Positions 11,544 to 24,483 of a stretch of 64,000 nt of DNA are shown here, piece after piece; within the stretch, counting starts at the first letter, position 1, and every line of letters starts with the position of its first letter. Below the pieces are notes generated by a model that did not search any database, was not told the origin of the DNA, and saw only the letters and a list, made by a program, of their open reading frames with translations. The position numbers were made by a program, and so were the translations under genes. This DNA comes from Rhodocollybia butyracea. Its lineage: Eukaryota; Basidiomycota; Agaricomycetes; Agaricales; Omphalotaceae. Location of the stretch: the NCBI GenBank assembly GCA_015501585.1, contig JADNRY010000159.1, forward strand, positions 62,001-126,000. The letters run 5' to 3'.

Positions 11544-14500
11544 GAAACTGATACTCCACTGTGACGCAGTTTAAGTTGGTTAAAGCCGTCTAACACTGTA
11601 CAGTGCCGGGCTCCAGCCATGATGGTCTTAATATTTCCATGCATATGATTGGTTGAGCAACGCAGTGTCAATTGTAGTGGTCGGAGATGAGAGCCGGGCG
11701 CCAATTTGTTGCTCCACGTACATACTTAGGAGTAACGACGATTTTTTGGCATCCGTAATTCGGATTCCAGCTTTGGGTAGAACAAACGATGTCAATTAGC
11801 ATGGTGATTCTAGTTCGTGGACTGGTAGCCAAGATGGGAAGTCTAGTCTTCCTTCACTGTTTCCACCCACTACTTAGTTTGATTCATTGGCTCGGGTGCT
11901 TGATGTAGTAACTGGTAACTACTGACTATGGCCAGTGATCATGAGTACGCACTAGGTGTAGTAAGTTGAAGAAGTATTCCGTGAAGTGGCCACATGGATA
12001 TTTCGAGATGCGCTGCCTCGTGACTTCGATGCTTAAAAATCAAGTCGCACCGTTAATAATAATACTGTTAATGCTGAACCAAGGGCGTGCCTTACTCTCG
12101 CTCAGTGGACGCCGCAGGTCAAGGATCAACTTTGAGCAATGTACCGAAGGTGGTGACAGAATGTTCCTATCTTAGTATCTACAGTAATCAAAGACCAGCT
12201 GTTTCTGCAGATTTATCTTACTTAAGAATCCTGACAAACGTAATGATACCAATCTGTGTTCTCATGGAGCCACGGTGGACAATTCCACAGGCACTGTTGC
12301 ATGAATAGGTTCATTAACAAACCACTATATTTGGTTTCATAATTTGTCTTTTCGAAGGAACACCCCAGTATACGTGAGCAGAAACAAGCAACTTGAGCTG
12401 CCAGTGGTACTTAAGCTTGATGAACCCCATGATATTGTTGGATATGTGTTTTAGGTTGACGATAGTGCGCTCAACACGGACACCAAAATTATTACTATAC
12501 GCGCATATGGCAAGCGCGAATAGCCCGAATGTAAGATCGATTATGTCGCTGCTCAAATTTTCGGAGTCCGCATCAATCCTAATTTGGACATGTTCAAGCC
12601 AATATGTCATCACTTCCGCTTTGTTGGTGGATCAGACACTGAAACCCAATATTTTTACGCTCGGTTTACTCCAAAACCTCGGGTCCTGAGCCTCAGCGCA
12701 AATCGCCAATGCTACTGGAGCATTGACCTGCGACTTATTCTTTTGAATCTGGTGTTCAAGTAACCCTTGGATTATGCCGTGCGTTAAATACTTTCTTCCT
12801 TCCTTCCTTCCTTCCTTCCTTCTTGGTTGACATGCTTGTTAATGCTTGAGAACCTGGAGTATTCTTGTCTAGGTGGATTAAATAAGCTAGTTACTGTGGA
12901 CTGCAAGAATAAAATCAAATAGGAATATTTTATGGAGTCGGATGGATATCGAGAGACTGAAATACTAAAAAGGAGGGACTCGGTTTCTTGTCGGATAAAG
13001 CACCTGCACGGAGACCGGAAAGAGTGGGAGTAGACACGTTATAATGCCCATGAGACCAATCATCCCGGTGACAGTACAACTTGTTTGCATTGCTCGTGTC
13101 ACTCGAAGGACAAGATGATACTATTGAAGGAGATATGATGAAGGGAATGTAATTTTGTTTGATGGGGTGAAAGCAGACGGAAATGAGGTGGGTATAAAGG
13201 CTCATATTGGTGTTCACTGTGGAAGACTCTAAGTATACTTGTGTCGAGGAATAGAAGCTCAAATGCCTACCCTTAGTACCCACATTGAAGTTCGTTTCGC
13301 TTCAATCACATCCACAGGAAACAACGCCATGGCTTCTAGATCTGAAGCTGACTATTAGTATTAGGCATAAAGATATACTCGTAGAATAGCGTCAGACCGT
13401 TCAGACGGTATTTATCTTGAGAACGACAAAATATTACAATAAGGTAAGGCACGTCAAAGTAAACGCTCTAAGACGGCAATAAGACGGTAAGTAGTAGTTG
13501 TGATAGTAGTATATTTATTTGATATTTATTCTCCTCGATCTACTGGGAATTACAAGGGAATAGCCAGTCTAAGATGAGAGTCAACCGGGTGCGTTGATTT
13601 GTAGCTGAGATAGATCGCAATGGACCTGGTAGTATAGCTAATTCTACGCCTTTTCAAGCTGCTCCTTGGCCAGCAATAAATCTCTTTTAACAAACTACAA
13701 CTTTAATGGTATATACCTATGGGATATACATCACTTGGCCAATTAAGGGTATCTTAGGTATCCTCATTGCGAGAAGGCTTGCCTCGTTTCTCATATGAGG
13801 GCGGAGAGACTTGCGATAATGATGTTCGTTTATGATTGGTCCGCGGGTTGTTTCCAGCGCAGCGTTCACCTGATAAGGAAGGAAAGAAATGTACTTGGCA
13901 CAGTCCGACTTGATCTGAACTTCGGGACAGCCGAAGTTGTCATAGTGCGGAATGCGAAACATTCGCGCGTTCGCACTAAAATAGTCCATGACGATCGTAG
14001 CATTGAGAAGTGGTAGCAAATCACATGAGGGCAACTTCATTCTGTAATTTTGAACCCCATTGGCAACACAATTTCCAAATAAGGAAATGGGTGGATTCTC
14101 TGATTTTGTCCAGCAGATGCCGTCGCTCACGCGTTCAAACGCTCTCCAAAACGCACCTACGCTCACGGCAAGTGTTCGTGCATACCCGATATCCTAAATA
14201 TTCACTGAATGGCCGACTACCATACGGTACAGTCAGTGGGAAATGAAGCTAAGTGGCAAAACCCAAGTTAAGACCATTGTTGGACTGCGGAAAATAGATG
14301 GCAATGAGGTCGAGAACTTAGTCCAGCTTAAGAAGACGAATCGAGTACAAGAAAGCTCTGTTGGGATAGTTAGTACTTTAGTACTGATATGCAGCCCCTA
14401 TGGAGTCTGGAGGCAAGGAGCGATTGGACTCCCTTACTGTTTTCGTGCACTAGTGCCTCAGGACAGCCCCGGGAACTCCCGGTTCTGGCAAACAAACCTT

Positions 14501-14803
14501 AAGCACAAGACCTGCCACATCGGAATGCGACCATTCAAACTATGATCTTAGATAGGATCAAATGTTTCCGAAGATATGTTTCATGTAGTTCCGAATCCGA
14601 CGAGCTTCTAAGAAATGGTTTACTCTCACTGCTCAGCGCTCAATCGAGGTGAAATTCATATATCAGGATGATACACAAGACAAGTCAAGGAACTAGTGAT
14701 TACTAGTGTTATGACAGATCAATTTTGAATAAAAAGAGATACGGGAGATCGTGGATTCCCTCAATTCTTGTTTGCGCGTTTCTTCAAAGCTTTTCTGTTA
14801 ATC
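11544..14803. other. Intergenic DNA, no gene supported
   Basis: AT-rich sequence with scattered open frames (for example 12930-13283 and 13717-14166, both minus) that lack start context, splice partners and recognisable motifs. It contains a TTCC microsatellite near 12795-12823. Confidence 0.4.
12795..12823 (+). repeat. (TTCC)n microsatellite
   Basis: About seven perfect TTCC units in a row. Confidence 0.9.
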
Positions 14804-17800
14804 ATGGGCAATTCACAGTCCACTGACCGCAGTCGAAATTCCGTTGTTCACCAGTCACGGAGGAAACCAGATTCTTCCCACCTCGAACTTGCTCATACTA
14901 CAGTCCGGGGGCAACATACAAGTTCGGACAGTGTTTTACGTCCAACGAGGTCATTTGGCCATTGGCGCTCGACGTCTTCTATATTTGCTCGTCTTGGGCT
15001 GGGACGCATTGCTGAAGATGCATCCGCCTTGAGGAGTAACGAATCACCGAATTCTGATGACGACAAGAGTCTTTCGCAGTACGTCATATCCAGCACAACC
15101 CCGTTGAGCAGGAGCGAGACCGCACCACCGCATTCACTCCCATGTTCACTGCCGTCACATCGGGCCGCCTGTTCATGTCCAAATCATAACTTTCCGGAAG
15201 ATCCAGCAACAGAACATGCATTTGACGCTTTTCTAAAGCAGTTTCCTCGTAAGAATTTTTATTTCGGGTCATCTATATACTCAATTTCTCATTAGAATAT
15301 CGCTTAACATGGATGATCGATACTTTGAGACGTAGTGATTACACCCGGCTCTCACGAACGTTGCCCAACCTTTCCAAGGAGACAGAGACCTACGTTGACT
15401 ACATGGGTGGCTCGCTATATCCAGAATCTCTAATTCGAGCCCATACCAAGTATCTAACTAGCAACGTACTGGGGAATACACACTCCATTAGTGCTAGGTA
15501 AGTCTTATTCATTGATCTATTTTGGGATGCGCTCTGAACTGGAATAGCTCACAGCGCTCATTGAAACAAGTTGAGGAAGCAAGGATGGCCGTCCTTAAGT
15601 TCTTTGACGCACCACAGTCTGTCCCTGAGGACGACTTAGATGAGTACACAGTAGTGTTTACTCCCAATGCTTCTGGAGCACTCAAACTCGTGGGGGAAGC
15701 ATACCAATTCTCAAGAGGCGAGTATATCTGCTATGTATCATTTTCTTCCAAAGTACCAACGTGATCTTTAGGAAGCTCCTTCATCTTGTGCGAGGATTCA
15801 CACAATAGTGTTAATGGTATCCGTGAATTTGCAAGACGAGGAGAGGCTAGCGTGGTGTACATTCCCGCTGGTGGCCAAGCAAGCCAAGAAGGTGCCTTCA
15901 ATTTGAATGAGGCCAAGGTATGAGTATATGCGTCCTGTTGAGCCCACTGCCATCTGATATTCCTTTCAATTCACTCGAAGGAGGCACTACTTATAAACAA
16001 ACCTCCACAGGGCACATCCAGTCTTTTTGCACCGACGGGTTTGTCTAATATAACCAATGCCAAGTGTCCCGGTTTGTATTCGTCTACATCTCCGGTAGGG
16101 GGAGATAACTCAATTGTCACTTTCGCTCGGAGCCTTGGGTATCATACGCTCTTAGATGCTGCCGCATTGGCACCAACGTCACGAATATCTCTTGCTCAGA
16201 TCCCTGTTGACGCTCTAGTGGTGTCTTTTTACAAAATGTTTGGATTTCCGACTGGTATTGGAGCACTCGTAGTAAGTTCATTGATTCTGGTTTTTACATG
16301 AATTGAATACTTCTGCCCAGATACGAAAAGGCTTCCTCCGTATGCTCAAAAGCGGGCGACCATGGTTTTCCGGAGGTACAGTAGACGTTGTACAGGTTCC
16401 TGGAAAGGTCTACACCATGAAGGGCGTCGGAGTAGAACCCGAGAGTTTTGAGGTATAGATATTCACTCGATCGTTTGAAACAATGATATTTACAAGCCAT
16501 TTCGTCAACAGGATGGTACAATCAATTACCTTCTTCTTCCCGCGATAACTTCGGGGCTTCAACTTCTCTCTACGTACCATCACTAAATCGGAGAGGTTTC
16601 GGCAATGAATGGTAGTTGCCCGAAATCTAATATAACTCGGCATAATGATCGTAATATCAGTAAAATATTTCAGCTCAGATTATCATCTATTATTATTGAA
16701 TATATTTGAGAGGCAAGTAATCTGTGATGACCGAGAGTTACAATACATGACAAAATCTGGAGGATATTAGAATCATGCACAATTATTAGAGCGTAAGGCA
16801 TTCACAGGTATTAGAATGTAATGAACGATCTTTAAGCGCAGAAAATGCCCTGGAATCTTGGGGCGAATAAAATTCTTGCCACCAGTGAATTTTCGTTCAG
16901 AATGCTCATGATACGAGAACGTGAGGTGAATAACGTGTATTTGCACGAATACTTCTAAGTAAATTGATACAGTGGAAACGTATGCTACATGAATCGTAAC
17001 AAGGACAGGAGTAGGAGGGGGGAAGAAGACAGTACAGGATACAGAGGGAGTGGGAGTGGGAAGAAAAGCGGGTTAGGAACCGGGAAAGGAAGATAAGTGG
17101 GCGGAAAGGGAGCTGGAAGGGGAACGAGCGGTCACGTCAACCCAAACTTGTATCTTGAAGACTTGAGCGTTGGTTTTTGGACCGGTGGGCTTGATTTCTT
17201 TAAAAATCTTCTCGTCTTGGTATTAAAACTTGTTGTCATTTTGAAAGAGAATCAGTTGCAGGACAGAGAAAATTTGCTTGAGGGCCCAGTGTCTTGCGGG
17301 AGTTGAGGCGTCTTGCTGTCTCTTGAGGGAACAAACGCGACGGTGATGGGGGGAGAAAAAGAAAGAGCGACTTATTGCTGAACTCAGGGTGCGTCAAATA
17401 ATATAATAGGTTTTAGCGAAGAAGCTGCCGGGTAAGTCAGCCTAAGTCATCAGCAAACTGTCGCTGGGTGCTGATGCCAAGCAGGGTTGCTCTTGTTGTC
17501 CTTGTGAGTAAACGGACTTGGTATTTGTTTTCAAGGTTTCATGATATCCTGCCTTCCAGAATCCAATTGCGAGCTTTGAAAGAGGAGCTGACTTTGGCCT
17601 ACTATCAATAGATTAACACTAACCTCAAGATTCAAGGCTATGACTGAAGTCAAAAAGATGCATTGAAACCTGCAGTAAACAATCAGAGAGGGGGAAGACG
17701 CACTGGAAACGAACCTTGCGGGACATAATTCTTTCCAACTATAATGAATGGTATCACCAATGAAATATGGGAGGACGCTGAACATCACATATCACACCAA

Positions 17801-18666
17801 CATAACATGAAGCTAAGACCATGATACTAATGTAATTTGAGATTAAAACCGTAATACATCACAATATCGTCTTATAATTCCTTGGCTATGGGGACGTATG
17901 ATATTCTATTATGATAACACAAAAATTTGATGCGTAATTGCCCTTTTGTATCATCCGACAGCAGCTTTCCCCCGATTTAGTGATGACCTTCCATACTTGC
18001 CCCTTCGATTAAACTGCCTGTTGCATCATCTCATTACGGAGATAAGCCAGATACGGCATCATGGCCAGGATGGGGATATGAAAGAAGGGTCGAGAGTATG
18101 TCGAGTTCTCTCGCGAAAACCTAAGAAGACCTTGAAAAGTCCCGGAGAGACCGATGACGAGACGGGAGCAATAATTGCCTGCGTCTTCTTAAGCGTCAGT
18201 TACCCTGTACTCTCCTTTACTGTGGTGCTGATGCTTTAAGAAATGTATCTAGGAAGCAGGGGAGCCTTTTCCTTTGTCGTTTATCGCTCACTCTGCTGCG
18301 CAGGAGGGTATTTCTCTTCGGACAGGATGTATGTGTAATCCTGGTGGAGCCGCAGCTCTGCTAGGAATACAGGGAAGCATGAAAGATGTAGAGGAGGGCG
18401 GACTGATGCGTGAGGGTATGACGCTCCAGCAATTTGAGGAGGAGGTTGCCAAAGAGCAAAAACAAACAGGCACATATTTTGTTAATGTTAATTTGCCAGC
18501 CCATCAAAGGGGAAGGATAGAACTTGGTGTGGTTCGGATAAGTCTGGGACTAGGCTCTGACTGGAGCGATGTTTGGCGAGTACTTCAGTGGGCAAGGAAA
18601 TTAAGTGATGCTAGAGAACGGAGGGAGATGTGGCGGAGATGGCTAGAGACTGACAACAGAGGATAA
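14804..18666 (+). CDS. Molybdenum-cofactor-sulfurase-like aminotransferase class V (NifS-like)
   Basis: PLP-dependent fold of the kind that moves sulfur to molybdenum cofactor, without a visible MOSC domain. The ATG at 14804 gives MGNSQSTDR, which fits an N-myristoylation signal. After a Ser-rich lead come [76 protein letters not shown] and [16 protein letters not shown]. The PLP-lysine segment is [22 protein letters not shown], then [16 protein letters not shown] and [21 protein letters not shown]. The C-terminal half is [36 protein letters not shown] (the usual Cys region) and [24 protein letters not shown], with stop at 18664-18666. Everything matches the family in order except for 1.4 kb of unrelated DNA between LQLLST and LPYLPLRL. 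The gene is functional only if that segment is spliced out. Confidence 0.85.
16574..17980 (+). other. Abnormally long intron or insertion inside the sulfurase-like gene
   Basis: Reading from LQLLST hits a stop after YHH. Homologous coding resumes with [11 protein letters not shown] donor GTACCA at 16574 and an acceptor ATTTAG ending at 17980 would join ACG|T..GAT in frame (LLST-DDLPYLP), an intron of 1407 nt where all others here are about 50-65 nt. It contains AT-rich DNA and, on the minus strand, short coding-like pieces ([20 protein letters not shown] at about 17787-17730; [14 protein letters not shown] near 17140). No clear terminal inverted repeats are seen. It could be an intron enlarged by an insertion, a nested gene, or a disruption. 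Confidence 0.6.
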
Positions 18667-18836
18667 TAACAACTGTCAGACTGTTAAATCGAAAAGAAGT
18701 GGTGAGTCATTGGGCGCCCTGTAGCATATTAAACTAAGTTTTCAAGCTAATATTAATTAATTAAATCGCAAAATCAAATGTATAAGTACAAGTGGAGTTA
18801 CAAAAAAAAGCTATTCATACGATTCGGGTGGCGAGG

Positions 18837-20099
18837 TCAGGTCGACGGGAAGTGTTGGCCCAAAATTCCCAGGACAGTCACGTAGGGACTATCGATAGAC
18901 CTAACTGCCGTCGCAGAGCTTGTCCACTTTACATTCTGGCCTTCCCTAATCTCCACGTTCAATTTGGGACCATACGCGACCAAAACCGAGATTGGTTGAG
19001 CGTATTTAGGTTCAAGAACACTGGGTGCATCCGGGTTTCGCTTCGGGTACAGAGTTTTTACACCCGCAACGTCCCTAACAAAAGTAATTACAATAGGGCT
19101 CTGAGTTGTAAACAAGTTTCTTACCATTGGCCAGCATGAATATTAAATTTGGCTACCCCCTTAGTTATGAAGTTGAGATATATCCCATTCTGTACATTCG
19201 CCAGGCTGGGTGCTGCAGAGTCAATCTTGACCGCGAACAATGACTGTCCTTGGCCGCCCTCCTGGAGCCAACTGTTCATCTGATCTTTGAGTTCAGGGGA
19301 GGAGTAATACGGCTTTAAAGTTGAAGCTCCTCCATCCTCTACAGACATGTTAAATCTGATTGTCAAAACTAGTAAGTGGTTCTGCTGGCATGCGCCGTAT
19401 AGGTGAACCAACTTACGCCGGATAGTGGGTCTGAGTGTCCAGAGCTTTTGAAAGCTTTTCTTGACACCCATGTAGAGCGTCCGTCAAACCCCAATACGCA
19501 TTATAAGCCGATTCCTGTACCGACTTCGCAGAAGTCAACATTAATTGGGCGTCGCTGAATGGAGGCCAGTTTTCGGAAGCCCATTCATCGTCGAACGCTG
19601 GTTTAGGATCAGGGGTCGCGTCGTATACTACCTTCGCACTATTCCTAGCCTGTTGTAACTCCGTCGTACAACGAGCCACGTCCTTGTTAGCTTCGTCGAG
19701 TCTCGGTTTCGCTGCGGGATTTCGAAGAGAGCTCTACACAGCTTCGTCATGATATTTAATGGCTGGAAAGTCCTTAGCTCAACGTACTTCGTCAACGGTA
19801 GTCAAATAACTGGAATTGAGATAGCAATGTATGAGGAAGGAGTTCTAGAGCGAAAAAGGTCCAGCGCACGTGTTTAGTTCTCCGCTATAATCCCCTGTAG
19901 AGCCATCGGCAGCAAGAGTAGTGTTAGCGAGGGTATAAATGAGATAGTTAAGTCCTTCATTTGTGAGGGGTCCAGTGGCCAGGGACTCAGTAAAAGGAAG
20001 AATGAAGATCTGATTATCCTTCGGGAGCTCAACTAAGGGAAGGAGCTGGCGTTGGACAGCCGAGCTATAAGCGCTCCAGAACGGAGAAGTGTTTGCCAT
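18837..20099 (-). CDS. Unrecognised protein, paralogue 1 of an inverted pair
   Basis: I do not recognise the family. The start is ATG at 20099-20097 (MANTSPFWSAYSSAVQ). Exons on the minus strand are 20099-19870, 19809-19788 (22 nt) and 19733-19417, then a fourth exon starting FNMSVEDGG. The last exon begins DVAGVKTLYPKRN and ends at the TGA at 18839-18837. An alpha-rich first half (AQLMLTSAKSVQESAYNAY) is followed by a beta-like second half (YLNFITKGVAKFNIHAGQW; PKYAQPISVLVAYGPKLNV). Exon count, the 22-nt second exon and the sequence KF..HAGQW-DVA..K.L.P match paralogue 2 at 22109. No signal peptide or catalytic motif is visible. The reading frame looks intact. Confidence 0.7.
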
Positions 20100-22108
20100 G
20101 ATGAGGTTCAATACTCAGTGACGGCAGCTCGCAAGAGAAACGTGTTATTTAAGGATACCCGAAAGCGTGTTATATAGTCATGAGCTCTCGCCAACACGGG
20201 GCTTGGGTACTATGCGGCATGGTAACAGACTTATGCTATCCGCATCATTTGCGGCATTGTGTAGCAAATTCAATGTCTCTGTTAAAGCGGTAAATTGTGC
20301 GAGGCATGTGAAGGTTAGGAATGCAAGACTTTCTCTTCTCCTCTTCTCAGCCCTCGTGTATCAAGCTTTTTCATCTGCCTCGTGCTTCTATCAAGGCAGC
20401 CGTTTATCACCTCCAAGGTAGCACCTGGCTCGGTTTTTTCTTCTCTGACGGTCCATGGGCCTTTAGCGGAAGTAAGCATATACTTAAGCTTATCCCTCTG
20501 ATAAGCGCAGATCTTGGAGTCGATCGGCCGGAAGGATGTATTACATGAGGGAAGATTGCTGACACAGCATAGTACAAGCCTTGCTGAAATGCCAAACCAT
20601 TGGAGTTTGGAAGAGGAGTGGACGAGCTCGCAAATAAACGTAGATCCACCCGACGTCGGAGCTCTAATTTCTGTTAAAGCGGTAAAATTTCCGAAGCATA
20701 TGACCGTTAGGAAAGGAAAACTTTCTTGTATCAAGCTTTTCATCTGAGTGGTGTTTTGTTACCTCAAAGGTAACAGCTGGCTCAGTTTAGTCTTCTCTGA
20801 CGATCCGGGGGGCTTTGGTGTATGAAAGCTTATCGCCTCAGATGAGCGCAGGTCGGTTGGAGGATTACGGAAAGATTTATGACACGGCATGGGACAATCT
20901 TTGCTGAAACGTATGCCCCTTTAACATTTGGAACAGAAGTGGATGAGCTCGAAATTAACTGTGGATCGACCCGAAGCCGAGGCCCGAGTTTTGTCCTCTG
21001 CATTCCCACCTCTCCGGAAAATTTTGTTCATATTCTCGCTGGGTCACAAGTGTCCCAATCGATGCTCACGCGCTATCGATTTGCAACCCTCGTTACGTGC
21101 TCACCCGCTAACGGTCGGAAATCCTCACTACGGGGAACCGGCCAAGTGAAGCTACAGTTAGCTTCAATTGTACCAATGAAAAAAGTCTTCTACTTCTTTT
21201 TTAAGAGCGTTGAGCTACCTATATGTGACATGTCGGGCTGAAGTTAAAAATTCGTTATCATTCAAGAATCGGCGCACTACCGGAGAATAGGTAAAGTTTA
21301 CCTATCACTATTCTCTTGTCTAGCCTCAACTCAGGTAGAAACTTATCTGGCTCCATCTGAAAGACACCAAGGAACGAAGGAAGGGAGTGAGTTACTCGGC
21401 ACACGGTCCAAGATCTGAATGCCAGTCACATCAAGTAAACTCATACTCAAATGTCTCCAAATATTTTGACTCAAACGCAAATCAAATATACTCAAGACTC
21501 ACTCCAAATTATACAGGCCAATAGGAAAGTTTCCAGAGAAAATGGATGTCTATAGCATACTACTGCCCGTCACCCTATGGCAGCAAAGACAGCCCCCTGC
21601 ATTCCAAAGCCTGGGACATGAAGAGTTGATGAAGAGAATCTTTAGCGTACATAAGCTCTTCAATGATGTCACACACGCCAGTTACTAGTAACAGTTAGGA
21701 CTTCTAATCGTTCAAAGCAACGGCTTAATGGGAAGTCTGATTGAGGTACATTGGCGGAATTCTGGGTAATTCCAGAAGGTCGGCGCATTCTTTCCCCATT
21801 TCTGAAAAGACTATCATCTAGTGTTTCGATTTCGGGCTTCAGGTGGAGTTGTCCCTTACTCATCTCTCCACCATTCTTCCCCCACAGGGGGAAGTATTCC
21901 GGAGATCTGCAGAGGTCTGCTGGATGCTATCTGTAGCCTGTAGGAAATGGTAACGTTGACAAGACCATGCTCCACTCTGCCGGCTTTAGGCTTCTCACAT
22001 GGAAAACCTGAGATGTTGGTGAGATATATTGAGAGGTATAAATATGCGATTGTCTACCAATATTTCAGCACAGGTACTCCACTACTTTGCACATCGTTCT
22101 CACTCAAC
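20100..22108. other. Space between the inverted paralogues
   Basis: Holds the promoters of one or both paralogues and a diverged tandem repeat (separate entry). No gene is supported. Confidence 0.4.
20265..21005 (+). repeat. Diverged tandem repeat, unit about 365-390 bp
   Basis: Shared words recur at a constant offset. TCTGTTAAAGCGGTAAA occurs near 20277 and 20669, TATCAAGCTTTT near 20358 and 20728, and CTTCTCTGACG near 20440 and 20803. A third partial unit is marked by GTGGATGAGCTCG near 20940 against GTGGACGAGCTCG near 20620. Units differ by many substitutions and gaps. Confidence 0.75.
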
Positions 22109-23709
22109 ATGTCCGACAAGCCTATTCCCGAAACCGACGCCATCTTTGCCCGTGCTTACGCCAATGCTATCAAAAACTACTTCCAGATTGATGTTGGCGA
22201 ACATTACTGTATCCTCACCAGCCCAATTACTCAGCGTGGGATGGCCGCTGGCGATCTCATTTACCCACAAATGACCAACTATCTCATTTACAAGTTTGCC
22301 GACGCTCTTCAGTTCTCTGACAATCCCACCTACACTGGCGGATCTGCTGGAAGCTACATTGACCAGTTGCAAAGGTATGTATACTCCGGCCTTTTACCTA
22401 ACGCTTGCTCACCCTATGTCTCCCTGCAGTTACATCGATTGGGTTGACACGGTGAAACATGAATATCTTTTTGACGATCTGTCCTAATATTTTTATTTAG
22501 CCATCCAGTCCTTCCCAGGATGTCGTCGACAGGATGAACAAGGCCAGGGATGCAGTCACGGATGCGAGCGTCGGTTATCAGAAGGCTCTAAAGGCCGGGC
22601 AGAAACAATTCAACGAAGACAAAGATCTGTACCCAGACCAGACCTTTTGGCAATGGGCCGCTGATAACTATCTACCTCTTGCCGCCGCCGACGAGACGCG
22701 CAACTCTGCGCAAAGCGAACTCTATGAAGCGATGCAGCTTTTTTACGGCCCTGATGCCCCGCCTTGGGAAGATACATCGATGGCCTTAGGACTGCGCAAA
22801 GTTCCAACTCCCATCCGGGGTAAGCTTTGACAACATCATTTCAATCGATATTTAATAACCTGAGCATTAGTTATAACCAAAAAGGCTTGGTCGATGATGA
22901 GGATCTCATTGCATCGGCCACAAAGTCCGCCAACGGCGGAGTGAAGGCTCGCGCACCGACCATTACTCAGTCAACCATCTATGTACCAACATATACTATC
23001 GAATCATATAGCAGCACAGTTCAGGATTGGATCTCTAAATCTGCCCACAATGCGCCTCGGGACCAGGTCATTACCATAAATGTTGACAAGGGAACCACTA
23101 CGGCCTGGTCGGATTACGGCTTCACACACGTTAGCGGTGGAGGCGACTCCGGGTTCTGGCCATTTTTCTACGCCCGGGTCTATTACGACAACCAGTGGGT
23201 AACGCGCACATTGGAAACCAGTGGCCGGGAGAACGCCGTCTCTATCACACTGGCCATGATTGGTATCCAGAAATTTGATGTTGAAGCAGGTCAATGGTGA
23301 GTTTTTTTGTCGGCTGATTACAACTCAAATAAGAAATATAAATGCTAGGGATGTCGCTAACATCAAGGCTTTGTTCCCCAATCGTCAAACGGGTGCGCCT
23401 CCAGACGTCCTGGGTCCCAAATACGCTAAGGTCGTCTCCGTCATCGCTGGATATGACGTCCAGTTGCGGGTCCAGTTCTCGTCTGAAATTAGAGACGAAG
23501 TCCACAAGATTTACCAAGAGGTTTTGGAAACCCATGGGAGTATGTGTATTTTCGGGTTCGACGTCGGTGGGTCCGATTCGACAACGCGAGTTGACACCTC
23601 GTTTGACAACGTCAAGTGGGACAATGAATCAGGTATGATGAGCCTGACCCCAACCAAAGGCCAGGTTTATCCTACTATCCTTGCCGCTGTTGCTCAGCGC
23701 TTCGATTGA
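22109..23709 (+). CDS. Unrecognised protein, paralogue 2 of an inverted pair
   Basis: Family not recognised. The ATG at 22109 gives MSDKPIPETDAIFARAYANA. Exons are 22109-22374, 22430-22451 (22 nt), 22501-22819, 22885-23296 and 23349-23709. Junctions read in frame as QLQSYIDW, VDTPSSP, PIRGLVDDED and AGQWDVANIKALFPN. The middle part is Ala- and charge-rich (RMNKARDAVTDASVGYQKAL). The second half has TIYVPTYTIESYSSTVQDW, HVSGGGDSGFWPFFYARVYY and GYDVQLRVQF, ending AVAQRFD. Compared with paralogue 1 it has extra C-terminal sequence (about 40 residues from FGFDVGGSDS). It stands alone on the plus strand, tail-outward from its relative. The reading frame is intact and function is unknown. Confidence 0.75.
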
Positions 23710-24483
23710 ACTCGCGTTCAGGGGATTGATCCATCGATAGCCGCGTCCGTGTTATGATCTGTACTTGTAGTTCCGTTTCTTGAAGTCTTGAAAATCTATA
23801 TGCCGATTTTGTGTCAAGTTGAATCAACTGTTGTTTCACCAATATTTTACTGAGTTTTGAAGTGAATCACATTGTAGAGAGCAATTGACCCGTTCTGAAG
23901 CACAGATAATTGATAAAGAGCTTGGTTCCCGCACTCTTAGTCTCTTATTGGTTTCAAATTCCCATAATATTTGGAGAGTAACTCCAGCAGCCAGCTGCAA
24001 AAACCATTGATGGCATCAAGATGGCATATGCCATATTCAAACAACTGGGAGGGTTTCTCTGGATAGTTGCGGTTTCAGGTTGTGCCCTTTTTATTTTTAT
24101 TTATTTTAGGGAAGTATGCGGTAGAAGCTGGCTCTAGGTCGCCGACTTAATCCTCCCTGCTAACTTATGGGAGAGGGATACTAGTGGGACCCGCTGTGAT
24201 CTTTTTGTCAACATATAGTACTTGATTACTAGCTTAAGGTTTGCTTATGGTCCGCTTTCAATTCCTGAGCTCAGCAAGGCTTTCCAGCATTTCTTTCAAT
24301 GCTGTGGAACCCATATTGAGGGGCACTCCCGTACTGAATTTATTCCAGCATCAACTTACTCGAAGCACCTTTGTAAATACTTACTCTAAATAAGTACTTA
24401 GTACACTTACATGATAGCTTATGATAAGCAGTTTTGAACCACGAGACTTGCGGAACCACTGCGCATAGAGCAAATAGTTGAAT
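23710..24483. other. Intergenic DNA
   Basis: AT-rich downstream region shared by two converging genes; no feature supported. Confidence 0.4.

Noticed and set aside
13717..14166. 149-codon minus-strand frame
   Set aside because: No domain, no start or splice context, and composition is not clearly coding.
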